64,000 bases of DNA from Triticum aestivum (taxonomy: Eukaryota; Streptophyta; Magnoliopsida; Poales; Poaceae). A program made the translations under genes and the position numbers. The notes beneath the pieces were generated by a model. It saw only the letters and a list, made by a program, of their open reading frames with translations. It had not been told where the DNA came from and ran no database searches. How positions within the stretch are numbered: position 1 is the stretch's first letter; the number at the start of each line of letters is the position of its first letter. The stretch covers positions 296,612,059 to 296,676,058 of the forward strand of contig NC_057814.1 in the NCBI RefSeq assembly GCF_018294505.1, written 5' to 3'. Of this stretch, positions 10,855-21,751 are shown one piece after another.

Positions 10855-11995
10855 CGTTGTCGTGTTCATGGGGAGGCAACGGAATGCGTCGTGTTCATGG
10901 GGAGGCAACGGAATGCGTCGTGTTCATCGGGAGGCAACGGAACGCGTGGGAGCCAACTAGCTGGGCGGAACGGAATGCGTGGTCGTGTTCATCGGGAGGG
11001 CTTGGACGGAACAGGCGATGGAAACGAGGCCTGGCGTACCGCAAAACGGAGGAAACGGCCTGGTGTTCGACCGACCACGTTCGAAACGGGATCCTGTTCA
11101 TCAGGAGGGGTCTGGCGTACCGCAAAACGGAGGAAACGGACCTCCTACGGTCGAAACGGGGGTCCTGTTGATCAGGAGGGGTGTGGCGTACCGCAAAACG
11201 GAGGAAACGGACTTGTGTTGGAGCGCTACGGTCAAAACGGGGGTCCTGTTGATCGGGAGGGGTGTGGCGTACCGCAAAATGGGACTCCACGGGATACTGT
11301 TCATCTCCACCGTCGACCTCCTCCAGCCTCCACGGGCTACCGTCGACCTCCTCCAGCCTCCACGGGCTCCTGTTCATCCAGCCTCCACCGCGCGCTACTC
11401 CACCGGCTACTGTTCAACCACTCCTCCACGGTCTACTGNNNNNNNNNNNNNNNNNNNNNNNNNNNNNNNNNNNNNNNNNNNNNNNNNNNNNNNNNNNNNN
11501 NNNNNNNNNNNNNNNNNNNNNNNNNNNNNNNNNNNNNNNNNNNNNNNNNNNNNNNNNNNNNNNNNNNNNNNNNNNNNNNNNNNNNNNNNNNNNNNNNNNN
11601 NNNNNNNNNNNNNNNNNNNNNNNNNNNNNNNNNNNNNNNNNNNNNNNNNNNNNNNNNGGTCTACTGTTCATCCAGCCCTCCACACCACGGGGTCCTGTTC
11701 AACCACCCCTCCACGGGCACCCCTCCACCGTCTACTGTTCATCCAGCCCTCCGCACCACAGGGTCCTGTTCAACCACCCCTCCACGGGCACCCCTCCACC
11801 GTCTACTATTCATCCAGCCCTCCACACCACGGGGTCCTGTTCATCCAGAGGCAACGCCACCGCTCACTATCCATCCAACCCCCCGCAACGCTCACTGTTC
11901 ATCCAATCGATCGGCTTCAGTTAGCAGCAGTAGCGAAGGAATCGCTCGATCGGGTTCAGTTAACAGCCATCGATCGATCGCTCGGGTTCAGTAAC
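10855..11995. repeat. Compound minisatellite block with assembly gap
   Basis: Three successive arrays are visible. Units of about 29 bp with gttcatggggaggcaacgga lie at 10862-10950. Units of about 70-80 bp with ggcgtaccgcaaaacggagg lie at about 11030-11290, four copies. Units with cctgttcatccagccctccac run from 11300 to 11870. The last array is broken by 219 N at 11439-11657, so its true copy number is unknown. Long open frames crossing the gap are repeat artefacts. Confidence 0.85.
11439..11657. other. Assembly gap (219 N)
   Basis: The bases are N. The gap falls inside the tandem array of the CACTA element, so it probably marks a collapsed or unspanned repeat and its length may be nominal. 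Confidence 1.
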
Positions 11996-12410
11996 GTGTA
12001 GCCTGCAGTGCAATCGCTCGGGTTCAGTTAGAGCCCAAAGCCTTGCTCGGGTTCAATTAGAGCCAACGCCTCGCACACACGCGCGTACGTGTACGAGAGA
12101 AACGCGCATCGCTCGGCCCCCGACCTCCCACCGTAACCGGGAACTCCCCAAAATTTTCCTCCCCCTCGCTTCTACCACGGTTTTTTCCGTCATGGACGGC
12201 CCAAAGAATGTCATGCAGCTGCGTGTCCGGCCCGCCCAGGACGAAAAGCCCATTTTCTGTCATGATTTTTTGTCATAGAAGTAGGAGCCCACCACATCTA
12301 TGATGATACCGGGTTTTGTCACAATTATCGTCATAGAAGTGTCATATGTATGACAGAATTTTTTTCCGTTCGGCCCAAAATGTCACGGATGTGTCTTTTT
12401 TTTGTAGTGC

Positions 12411-14632
12411 AATGCTTTTATATATAGCGGCAACACACCAAGTTGTAAGCGCAGTGCTCGTCGTCGAACGAGAAACGGAAGGACATAAGTTCTCGCTTCA
12501 AAAGCCGGTATACTACGTATTCACTGTCCTCACTCCATGTAAATCACGGTACCCACATTATCAAAATATAGCATACGCGGTCTTCATGGCATCCCGGAAA
12601 TTACGACACTACTTTCAAGAGTGTTCAATTACGGTGGCCTCGGAAGTACCACTCAACGACATAATAAATAACCGCGATGCCATGGGCCGGATTCCTAAAT
12701 GGGCTATTGAGCTCCTCCCATTCGACATAACATACAAACCATGACGAGCCATTAAGTCACAAGTACTGGCTGATTTCGTTGCCGAATGGACTGAAGCCGA
12801 ACTCCCTAAAGAGTCGGGCGCGTACTCCAATTGGATCTTGCACTTTGATGGCTCTAAGATGCTGGCTGGTCTGGGGGCAGGCATCGTCTTGACATCCCCC
12901 ACAGGAGATACAATCCAATACGTACTCCAAATATTATACACAGACTCCAACAATGCAGCAGAATACGAGGCCCTGTTGCATGGTCTCCGGAAGGCAGTCT
13001 CCATGGGCATTCAACACCTAGAGGTGCGGGGCGATTCGAACCTCGCAATATCTCAAATAAATGGAGACTTTGATGCCAAGGACCCAAAAATGGCGGCTTA
13101 TCGCAACACCGTCCTTAAAATGTCAGCTCGGTTCGAGGGGCTTGATGTCCACCATGTGGTCCGGGAAAACAATCAAGCGGCGGATATCCTCGCTCACATC
13201 GGTGCTAAGCGCGACCCTGTCCCACCTAATATCTTCTTGGAAAGGCTGTTTAAGCCATCCGTGGTATGGGAAAGAGAGACCGGCAACAATAGTCCGGACC
13301 AGTCCACAACACCAGATACCGAACACTCTGACATAATTGGAGGCTCTGCCACCGAAATAACACCTTCGGCCCACGTGATTATGGCTGTCAACGCCCCATG
13401 GACAGAACCCTTCTTGCCCTACCTAACTAGGCAAGAACTCCCTGAGGACCCAAACGAGGCACGTTGCATTGTGCGGTGGTCTAAAGCCTACAAGGTCCAC
13501 GAAGGAGAGCTTTACAAGAAAAGCGCTACCGGAGTACTTCAAAGGTGCATCTCCGAAGAGGAAGGACGGCAACTTTTGGCAGAAATTCATGCTGGACTTG
13601 GCGGCCACCACGCCGCAGCGCGGGCCCTTGTAAGCAAGGCCTTCCATACGGGTTTTTACTGGCCGACGACCCGAGCAGACGCACAGGACCTCGTTCAACG
13701 TTGCGTCGGTTGCCAGCTTTTTGCAAACCAAAGCCATATGCCACCTACCGCTCTCCAAGCAATCCCCATTACTTGGCCCTTTGTGGTCTGGGGGCTTGAT
13801 ATGGTTAGACCCCTTAAAGGGGGAAGCCATAAGAAAAAATACTTATTGGTCATGGTGGATAAATTCACCAAATGGATAGAAGCCAAACCAGTTAAAACGG
13901 CCGAGTCTGGACCAGTGATAGACTTCATATCCGGGGTTGTACACCGTTACGGCGTCCCCCACAGCATCATCACAGATAACGGCTCGAACTTTATAGCCGA
14001 CGAGGTAAAAATTTGGTGCAGCAACATGGGCATTAAGCTCGATTATGCTTCTGTCTATCACCCGCAAACTAACGGTCAAGTCAAGCGAGCAAATGGTCTT
14101 ATCATGAGCGGCATTAAACCCAGATTAGTGCGATCCTTGAAGGAATCAGATACGCACTGGGTAGAGGAGCTCGACTCCGTACTATGGGGGCTGCGGACCA
14201 CGCCGAATCACACTACCGGATACACACCATTCTTTATGGTGTACGGCGCAGAGGCGGTACTGCCTTGCGACATAATTCATGACTCACCTCGAGTGCGCAT
14301 GTACGAAGAGAAAGAAGCCGAGCTTGATCGGCATGACAGTTTGGACGCCCTGGAGGAGGAGCGTGACGTGGCAAAAGCCCGTTCCGCATTCTATCAGCAG
14401 CAGGCTTGACGGTATCAAAGCAGAGAAGTACGGGCCAAAACTTATAACGTTGGTGAACTCGTTCTATGCCTACCGGAGAAGAAAAAGAACAAGCTCAAGC
14501 CCAAATGGGAAGGCCCCTTCGTTATTGACAAGGTTCTGACGGGTGGAGCGTACCGTCCGCGGGATGCATCGGACAATCGACTCGAGCCAAACCCATGGAA
14601 CGCAGCCAGACTCCGAAGGTTCTACGCCTAGT
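12411..14632 (+). pseudogene. Gypsy I pol fragment: RNase H and integrase
   Basis: The frame opens in the RT/RNase H connection (LLYIAATHQVVSAVLVVERE), passes RNase H (ILHFDGSKMLAGLGAG, NNAAEYEALLHGL), and then a zinc-binding HHCC-like region (GGHHAAARALV, CVGCQLF). The integrase core follows with GLDMVRPLKGG and ITDNGSNF. The third catalytic residue is changed: NGQVKRANG has lysine (codon 14083-14085) where family members have glutamate. In-frame stops occur near 12742 (after ITYKP) and 14407 (after FYQQQA), and the C-terminal chromatin/GPF-like tail continues to about 14632. The copy cannot encode a working integrase. Confidence 0.85.
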
Positions 14633-15631
14633 GCCGGACTATGTGTTCGTCTCCTTACCTCCATCAATTTTTTACATATCCGTTATCTGTCTTTTCTCTC
14701 TTTCTTCCCTTTTTTCTTCACGACCTTAAAAGGTTAAAATATGTCGTAACGACACAATCTTGACGCGCTAGCCGTGCTCATTATACCTGGGGGCTTCTTT
14801 TACAGAAGCTTAATATAACTATGTTCCGGGCTCTATGCCCCCCGCACATGTGTTACTTTTCCACATGTACCTTTTATTCGCCATTATATGCATCGATATG
14901 ACTTAAGTTTTGGCCAAGCTGGGTTGCCTGGCTCTTGTGTTTATGCCCTACGTTCCCGTTAATTCGGCTAGGGCATAAGGGGAGCACCTCTGCGATTGTT
15001 ACTGCCGGATCAGCCGGATGTGTACCTCAGACTGGGTGAAGCCGAAAGCTAGCGTTCTTAAGGGAATATTCGGTCGGTGAACAAAAGATGACTTTTATTT
15101 ATTGCAATACATGCCCCCAGATGTTTATATCCCGCGTCTCTTTTCGCAGTTCGGACATGCACATTAATGCATGTGTACCCAGGGAAAGGAACCCTTAACG
15201 GAACTATTCTCCCTGGAAGATATTTCTTACTATCCATGTAATATAACACAACTAGTTGGGTACTTGTCTGTTCAAGCACTTATGACCCCTACGCCTGGTT
15301 TCCACGCGTACCCCAGTTTTTACATAACTGAGCGGGTATTCGGATACACTCCGGACTGTCGGGTCCGGAGGTCGAAGCGAAAGTCTGCCATGACAAATGA
15401 TTTACAATCCGGCTAGGGACAATATATGTCACTTGAAGTACACAGTCACTTCTACTGACTAAATTCTTCTTCTATACCATCCAACAGGCTGTCTAGCCTA
15501 CAATCCTATTGGGAATAATTTGCGGCTAATTTTACTTGGTCATACAACAAACTGACGGGGGCGCTGGAGCCCGGCTGGTGGAGGCGCGGCCGGCAGGCTC
15601 TCCGGATATAGTCCGGCGAGCATTTTTTCTG
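14633..15631. other. Gypsy I spacer between pol and the antisense gene
   Basis: This is AT-rich non-coding sequence between two convergent reading units. It includes the 3' tail of pol (tacctgggggcttctttt-like sequence) and the probable 3' end of the antisense gene. No separate gene is supported. Confidence 0.5.
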
Positions 15632-17106
15632 CTAAAGAAACATGGACGTTATTTTATTATGAAAGACGACAACCACGGAGCGGGGTTCTTTTTCATACCT
15701 CTGCGACGGCGTCTCAGTCCTGACCGCCTTCCTTTTAAGCCTACCCGGTTTCTGTGCCCCTTGTTGATGGGCCACTGCGGTTTGGCATGGCGTCCCGAGG
15801 GCCTTCCCTGTAAGACACCAAATGTGTGTGGTAGGTGAAGTGCAAAAAATGTGATCCTTCTCGGAAGTTGGGACTCCGATTTTACTTACATGCGATGCAG
15901 GGAGAAGTCCGGGATAATCGGCTATGATGGCCACCAAGGCACCGTCACAGCTCAATTGATAGAATGTCCTGTCGATGAGCTCCACAAATGTGTCTGGATC
16001 TTCTTCGAGTCTGGGGTCGAGGGCCCGGTCAGGGTCCTCTGAGTGTGGAGATGGGCTGTGGACCTCCCTCACAGCTTTTCGCAGTTCCTGCTATGAAATA
16101 GCAAGGTAAATATTTACAATAAAGAATGCGGGAAGGTCTGGAGTAAAAAGTAGCAGCTCACCCAGTTCGGGGGGTTGTACATGGAGAATCCATCCCGTGG
16201 CTTAATGTGGATGAACTCCTCTTCCTCTCCTTTATATAAATCGGACAGTATTTTCGCTAGAGCAGCGACTGAGTCCGGACCTTTACGACCGTAGCGGGTG
16301 GCATCGTCTTCTCCATTGAAGTGCCACATGGGTTGTCCCCGATATTGAAGTGGCTGCACCCCCCGCATTATACATAATGACATAACCTTGATTATTTTCA
16401 ATCCTGATTTGGCCAACATTTGTATCCGGCCCATCATGTACAGGACCTCCCTGTTATCTTCCTCCTGGGGACTCCGAGGGCGCCAGCTGCGGCGTGTCTT
16501 CAGAGGGGCGTTATCAAACTCAGGAAGGCCCCTCCGAATAGGGTCTGGAAGGGGGACGTCCTCCATATAAAACCACTCCGAAGGCCGGTCTTCGGATGTC
16601 TTCTTCGGAGTACCGGACAGATATCTGGTCCCGGCGATGCGCCATATTTCGGCTCCGCCTACTTGATATATTGACCCCTCCTGTGTACGGGGCACGAGGT
16701 AGAATAGCCTCTTCCATAGCTCGAAATGAGCTTCACATCCCAAAAACAGCTCGCAAAGGGCGACATAGCCTGTGATGTGTAATATGGAGGCAGGAGTAAA
16801 ATTGTGCAGCTGGAGGCCGTAGAACTCCAGGAGCCCACGGAGGAACGGATGGATTGGAAATCCAAGTCCCCTTAATAAGTACGGGACAAGGCATACCCGC
16901 TCCCCCATAGATGGGTTGGGAAAGCTCTCCGCTTGCTCCCCGCCATTGTAAGTGGCTAGTCCAGCTCGGACGGGGACAATATACGCAGGAGGGAGAAACC
17001 CCTGGGTCTGTAACTCTACTAACTGTCTGTGGGAGACGGAACACTTCTTCCAGTTGCCTGGCTTAGGGCTACGAGAGCGAGAGAAGGAGCTGCGATGACC
17101 GGCCAT
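15632..17106 (-). CDS. Gypsy I antisense gene (Transposase_28-like), at least three exons
   Basis: Exon 1 (17106 down to 16162, 315 codons) starts MAGHRSSFSRSRSPKPGNW and encodes a globular region with LLRGLGFPIHPFLRGLLEFY and HITGYVALCELFLGCEAHF. This arrangement is typical of proteins called putative gypsy type transposon. A gtgagc donor follows, then exon 2 (16087 to 15890, 66 codons, starting ELRKAVREVHSP), ending at a strong gtaagt. A further basic exon begins at 15807 and reads beyond 15660. All phases are 0. A CTATTTAA box lies at 17192-17199, about 90 bp upstream of the ATG. The role in the element's life cycle is unknown. Exon 1 has no internal stop, so this copy may still be translatable. 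Confidence 0.65.
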
Positions 17107-17191
17107 GATAGGATGGATTTTTCCGGGCGCACTCCGATGGATACTCGCTATGGAGGATGGAGTGATCTGGATCTGAGGATCTCCAGCTCAT

Positions 17192-17199
17192 TAAATAGA
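17192..17199 (-). promoter_or_regulatory. TATA-like box of the Gypsy I antisense gene
   Basis: The minus strand reads ctatttaat about 90 bp upstream of the antisense ATG at 17106. Elements A and B have comparable boxes before their antisense genes, which supports the assignment, although no start site has been mapped. Confidence 0.45.
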
Positions 17200-17431
17200 C
17201 GATTTACTCACATGGCTAGGGTGGCAAATGTAAAAATGCCCTGGCTTCTCGCATTCGCTCGACACGTGGGAGATAGCCATTATTAGGCGCGGAAGCCAAG
17301 GAGTGCAACATTTATGGGAAGCCGGACACTACTCGATAGGTACTTGGAATTTGGAGAAGAACCCGCCTTGCAATGCCGAAGACAATCTGCGCGCCGGACT
17401 CATCGTCATTGAAGCCTGGTTCGGGGGCTAC

Positions 17432-17901
17432 TGAGGGAGTCCTGGATTAGGGGGTCCTCGGACAGCCAAACTATATCCTTTGGCCGGACTGTTGGACTAT
17501 GAAGATACAAGATTGAAGACTTCATCCCGTGTCCGGGTGGGACTCTCCTTGGCGTGGAAGGCAAGCTTGGCAATTCAGATCTGTAGATCTCCTGCCTTGT
17601 AACCGACTCTGTGTAACCCTAGCCCCCTCCGGTGTCTATATAAACCGGAGGGTTTAGTCCGTAGGACAACAACAATCATAATCATAGGCTAGCTTCTAGG
17701 GTTTAGCCTCTACGATTCGTGGTAGATCAACTCTTGTAATACTCATATCATCAAGATCAATCAAGCAGGAAGGAGGGTATTACCTCCATTGAGAGGGCCC
17801 GAACCTGGGTAAAGATTGTGTCCCCCGCCTCCTGTTACCATCCGCCTTAGACGCACAGTTCGGGACCCCCTACCCGAGATCCGCCGGTTATGACACCGAC
17901 A
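17432..17901 (+). repeat. Gypsy I 3' LTR, 470 bp
   Basis: The LTR starts TGAGGGAGTCCTGGATTAGG right after a purine-rich tract (ggttcgggggctac) and ends ...gttatgacaccgaca. A TATATAAA box lies at 17637-17644, followed by a likely R/U5 region with repeated caatcataatcat. Strand and position show it is the 3' copy for the pol on the plus strand. Confidence 0.8.
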
Positions 17902-18517
17902 CCCATGTCTACATCGGGCCTCTAACAGGCCGAAAGTCACTGGGCCGTAATTGGGCCCAAATATTCGATGAACAATTTACGGGCCAAATCTGGCTTCGTA
18001 CCGTAAATGGGCCTTTATTAAATAGGCCGTTATTGGGCTGGTGCACTAGTACCTGAGTAAGTACTACGGGCCTTTGACTGGGCCGGCCTTTTTAACCTAT
18101 ATGGTCCTCTGTTGGCCCCTACCACGTGTCGACGTTTCATAGGCGCGTCCTGTCCAATGCATGGATGACATCTGTCCTAACGGTGAGCCAACACGTGTTT
18201 CCTCCGGCCAATGAGAATTTTACACGTGGAAAATCCTCATTGGTCTGGGCTGTTAGCGGGTTATCGGATCCAAAACCGGACCCGATAGCTTAACGGCGAC
18301 CTGTTACGGTGGATGCCATGTGTCGGTCACCCTTGACGAAAGCACTTCCATGACGCGGCATTTATCGTCATGGAAGTGGACACTTCCGTCATGATAATTT
18401 TGGTAATGTAATGGAAAACTTCTACGACAGCACAGGTATGACTATCTTGATCCTGTCATAAAATCGTCATGGATGTACATGCATGACAGAAAACGTGACC
18501 TACTGTGACAAACACGT
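17902..18517. mobile_element. Second CACTA-like fragment
   Basis: Repeated gggcc motifs in the first 200 bp and the later phrases gtcatggaagtggacacttcc, gtcatggatgtacatgcatgacagaa and gtgacaaacacg resemble the subterminal region before 12409. No CACTA terminus was found. It lies immediately after the Gypsy I LTR, so Gypsy I may have inserted into an older CACTA copy. Ends are approximate. Confidence 0.5.
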
Positions 18518-18519
18518 CT

Positions 18520-18950
18520 CATCACGGAGAGCACCCGCCTCAGGACGAGATCACCCACCTCGAGCGTCCTGGAGCGGACGCTGCGCCAGTGGTACCACCG
18601 TAGCGCCTACTGGTACCTTGCCGCCCGGAGCAAGGCTTGACGGCGGCGTTCCTCCCCTAGCACGAGGTCCATCCCCCGCGTGGCGTCCTGGCATGCCTCA
18701 TCAAACGCCAAGACCCGCGTGGAGCGATGCTTGACCTCATGTGGGAGAACCGCTTCGGCTCCGTAGACGAGGAAGAATGGAGTTTCGCGGGTTGGCTTGG
18801 TTGCGGTGGTGTGGATGGACCATAGCACGGACTGGAGCTCGTCGAGCGAGCCACTACCGCAGGCATCGAGCTTCTTCTTGAAGGTTCTTGCCTTGAGGCC
18901 CCTTAGGACCTCCACGTTTGTGCGCTTGTCTTGGCCGTTGCTCCCGTCAG
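18520..18950 (-). pseudogene. Gypsy integrase relic
   Basis: The minus strand encodes NGQDKRTNVEVLRGLKART, LDELQSVLWSIHTTATKPTR and FFLVYGAEAVLPHEVKH, which are the catalytic-core end and C-terminal part of a gypsy integrase. The expected glutamate in NGQxER is lysine (codon 18925-18927). The fragment lacks both ends and stops near 18607, then continues as residual coding similarity to about 18520. Its strand is opposite to the LTR that follows, so it is a separate, older element or a rearranged piece. Confidence 0.75.
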
Positions 18951-18955
18951 CGTTC

Positions 18956-19838
18956 TGTGAACGGGGGTTCCCAGACTTGCCTGCCTGCGGCCCACAGCGT
19001 GGCTCTGCGAACGGGCCCGTATGGCCCATCTTCACCAACGAGCACTTAAGACCCTCGCGAGGGGCCAAGCCTCGCGAGGCGGATGACGCAAGACCTCCTT
19101 GGGAGCAGCCTCACCAGGCTGGCTCACGAGGGGCGGAGAGATCAAGGCAAGGCAAACCTCGCGAGGTTCTTGTGACGTGAGCCATGACGATCGAGACCAG
19201 GCGGGCGCCAGCGCGTGCAGTGTCCTTGTTTCCACTTTGGTGCTAAGGAGGCAAGCGCAGGCGAGGAGTTCCGAGGCATCAGGCAAAGGTTTCCATACCG
19301 ATGCAACGAGACGAAGACAAGCATGTCGGCAGGACGGAGGTCACCGTGGAGCCCAAGACGGCGTCACCACCAGAGCCTTTGGCAGGCGAAGACTACTTTT
19401 GACAGGATAAGCTGTACTAGCTGTCCCCTTTCAAATTGGCCGTTGTGGGATCCCTTCCCGCTCAATATTTGGGAAGAGGACCGGGGCCTCTATAAATAGG
19501 ACTTGCCACCACAATAGGAGCGGATCGATCTGATCTTGAGCAATCCTCACCCACACAAGTTCACCAAGCACAAGAACACCTCACCTCAGGAGGCTGTTCT
19601 TCCCCTTGTACTGTTCATCCTCAGCCCAAGAGGCAATCCACCACCACACACTACAGTAGGGTATTACACCACAACGGTGGCCCGAACCAGTATAAATCTT
19701 GTGTCCCTTGTGTTGCGAGTTCGTGGAGCTAGCCTAGAGATCGTGGAGTGTGTGAGGGCGTGATCTGTGAGGGAGAGATCTTTGCGCGCACCCCAGAGTT
19801 CGAACCTTAAGGGTTTTGCCGGAACCCGAGATCTGACA
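18956..19838 (+). repeat. Gypsy II 5' LTR (left edge approximate)
   Basis: The segment carries palindromic gcctcgcgaggc motifs at about 19055-19080, a TATAAATA box at 19491-19498, and an end reading ...cccgagatctgaca directly before a primer binding site. The left edge was placed near a TG at 18956 but was not proven, because no second LTR exists in the window. Confidence 0.6.
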
Positions 19839-19858
19839 TTTGGCGCGCCAGGTAGGGG
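19839..19858 (+). promoter_or_regulatory. Gypsy II primer binding site
   Basis: The sequence tttggcgcgccaggtagggg immediately follows the LTR end, as expected for the tRNA primer site of a gypsy element. The tRNA species was not determined. Confidence 0.75.
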
Positions 19859-19909
19859 TGCGCTGGAGCCTCTTCCCCGCCAATTGATCCACCAATGCTC
19901 CGCGGTTCC

Positions 19910-20886
19910 GATGTCCAGCGACCCAAGGACCGACGCCGACAGCTGGGCAGCCTGGCCAGCCCGGGCGGCGCCGCCTGCCCAAGAAAACCTCAACCCCGCG
20001 CTCCAGGCGGCACGAGCGCCACCTAACGCTGCTGGGCGCGGGCGGCGCGGCCAGGTGCCGTTCGCCCTTACTCCATGACAAGCGCGAGCTGCTGCAAGGG
20101 CCGCAAGCCACGTCGCGGCAACTGCGCCACACACCCGGTGGGAGCAGGCGAACATGCGGGCTGCACTCACGGTGGCGCCGGAGCTGTTGCAGTGCCGACT
20201 GATGGAGAGAGGCCGGGATGCGCTGCTGGAACGCGTCGCCGAGCTACTGGACGCAGCGGCCACGGGAGCGTCGCCCTTCTGCTACCAGCTCGCGCCTCAG
20301 GCAGCGGCCGGATCCCACGACGAGCCTCGCCGCGCCCACATGCCTTGTCGACATCAACGCGATCCCCAATGGAGGGCGCCCCGTCGCGCCCGCACCACCC
20401 CAAATGGATGCGGGCACGAGCGTTGCCGCACACGGCCCCATCGGAGCACCGCCCTACCATCCTCAGGACGGCGTGACGGGTGGGGCGACATGGAGCGTGG
20501 GGCACTTCGGCGAGGTCTTCGGGGTAGCGGCCTCGGAGGCCTACGTGCCAGGCATGATGGACCAGGAGTACACGCCAAAGGATGACTCCGGCTCGTTCCT
20601 CGGACCAGGTTGGGAGGAGGAGGCGTTAGGAGCTGAGGCCTTCCAGGAGCCACCAGAGAGCCCCACAAACCGCGCTGTCGACGACAGATACAGGGTACCA
20701 CTAATCTCTCAGGGGCAAGCTTACGCTAACCATGAGTCGCAAGTGAATCAGGTCACAGCACCAGGCGATGGTTCCGGCACGGCGATATCCGCCTCACCAG
20801 GAGAGACCCACTGGGGGCTGCGCGGGAGGAGCCAGGAGCAAGGCCCCTCTCCGCGTCGCACGGAGCAAGGCGTCGCCCGGAGGTAG
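19910..20886 (+). pseudogene. Gypsy II gag-like region, frame broken
   Basis: GC-rich coding sequence follows the primer binding site. A leucine-rich helix (residues around APELLQCRLMERGRDALLERV) reads in one frame from 20154. An acidic and proline-rich stretch (DQEYTPKDDSGSFLGPGWEE) reads in another frame up to 20886. At least one frameshift separates them near 20290-20340. No zinc knuckle was found. Position alone suggests gag. Confidence 0.45.
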
Positions 20887-21659
20887 TCCCTCTGCCGGGG
20901 AGGCGCCAGCGAGCAATCCCCTAGCAGAGGACCCGTGGTCGCCGCTGGCGTCCCCTCTGCCCCCTTTGCTGCCGTCCTAGTTTCTGGTCGTCCGAACGGT
21001 GGTAGAGGGTGGCGCAAGGCGGGGCCCTCGTCTGGCGATATGAAGTAAGGCTGACGCCTGTGTAGGTCTCCGCTCGTGACACTCTCACGTAATAATGAGT
21101 GGGGCTGTACACGCCCCGGAGCCTCAGGAGTGCCGCCCTTGGGCCTCGAGGGCTCCCTCCCACGTCCTAGTGGCAGCACTTAGCTCCATGCTGGTGAGAA
21201 GACTCGAAGACATGAAGACTAGACTAGGCGTCGGACGCGGCCATTTGCTTTGGATCCCTTTTCTGTAGCCCCACCTTCTGGATTTGGATTTAAGTTGAAG
21301 TTGAATTTTCATTGATGTGTGCGGGGGTGCCTTTTCTCGATTTCTTGCTATCTGGTTCTTGCCTTAATTTGGAGTTCGCGCTTATTGCTTTCCCTTCGCG
21401 AGCCCCTCGCAAGCGGGGCTGGGCATGGCACGTGCGCGCCACGCGCGTGCCCTATCACGGCTGGCGCTTGCTCCTTGCGAAGCCCTCTCAGGTTGATCGA
21501 CAGGCGCCACAGGAGCTTCTCAGGAACTCACAACCTGATGAGTCAGTTCGGAACCTGCCCAGGTCAAGGTAAATTACATCAACAAACTCCCCACGGGACT
21601 CGTGAGCATACGAAGGCACCTGTTCGGCTTTGCTCAAAAATAGGGACAGTAATCTGTTT
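20887..21659. other. Gypsy II internal non-coding stretch
   Basis: This lies where pol would be expected but holds no protease, reverse transcriptase or integrase similarity. Motifs such as ctcgcgagc-like and gtgacactctcacg look like untranslated element sequence. An internal deletion is the simplest reading. Confidence 0.45.
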
Positions 21660-21751
21660 ACATGAGGGGCTCCCCCTCCCAAAATGCTCTTACAACCTCT
21701 AGGGCCGCGCCCAAGCTTTGTGTGCAGGATAAACAGCAGGGGAACACGGGA

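Larger units (their letters stand above)
8011..12409. mobile_element. CACTA-type DNA transposon segment, non-autonomous, right end intact
   Basis: The right end reads ...gtgtctttttttttgtagtg-like sequence ending at 12409, the complement of a CACTACAAAAAAA terminus typical of Triticeae CACTA elements. Subterminal motifs tgtcatagaagt and gtatgacagaa precede it. The body consists of nested tandem arrays with repeated gctgggacccac phrases and has no transposase frame, so it is a non-autonomous or deleted copy. No left terminus was found; similarity simply starts at about 8011 beside the B3 gene. The right end abuts gypsy RNase H sequence at 12411, so this copy inserted into Gypsy I. A 219-N gap interrupts the last array. 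Confidence 0.75.
12411..17901 (+). mobile_element. Ty3/gypsy retrotransposon Gypsy I, 5' part separated by CACTA insertion
   Basis: RNase H and integrase are read on the plus strand, an antisense gene on the minus strand, and a 3' LTR closes the element. The order pol, antisense gene, LTR matches elements A and B further on. The missing gag, protease, reverse transcriptase and 5' LTR should lie beyond the left end of the CACTA copy, outside this window or deleted. The LTR sequence resembles an abundant wheat gypsy family (Fatima-like by memory), but the name is not certain. Confidence 0.8.

Noticed and set aside
10726..12001. Long plus-strand open frames of 340-422 codons crossing the N gap
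   Set aside because: They are translations of minisatellite units joined through N bases. All three frames are open, which reflects the repeat period, not a gene.
19664..20263. Minus-strand frames of up to 199 codons across the Gypsy II LTR and gag
   Set aside because: They cross the LTR end and primer site and have only compositional bias.
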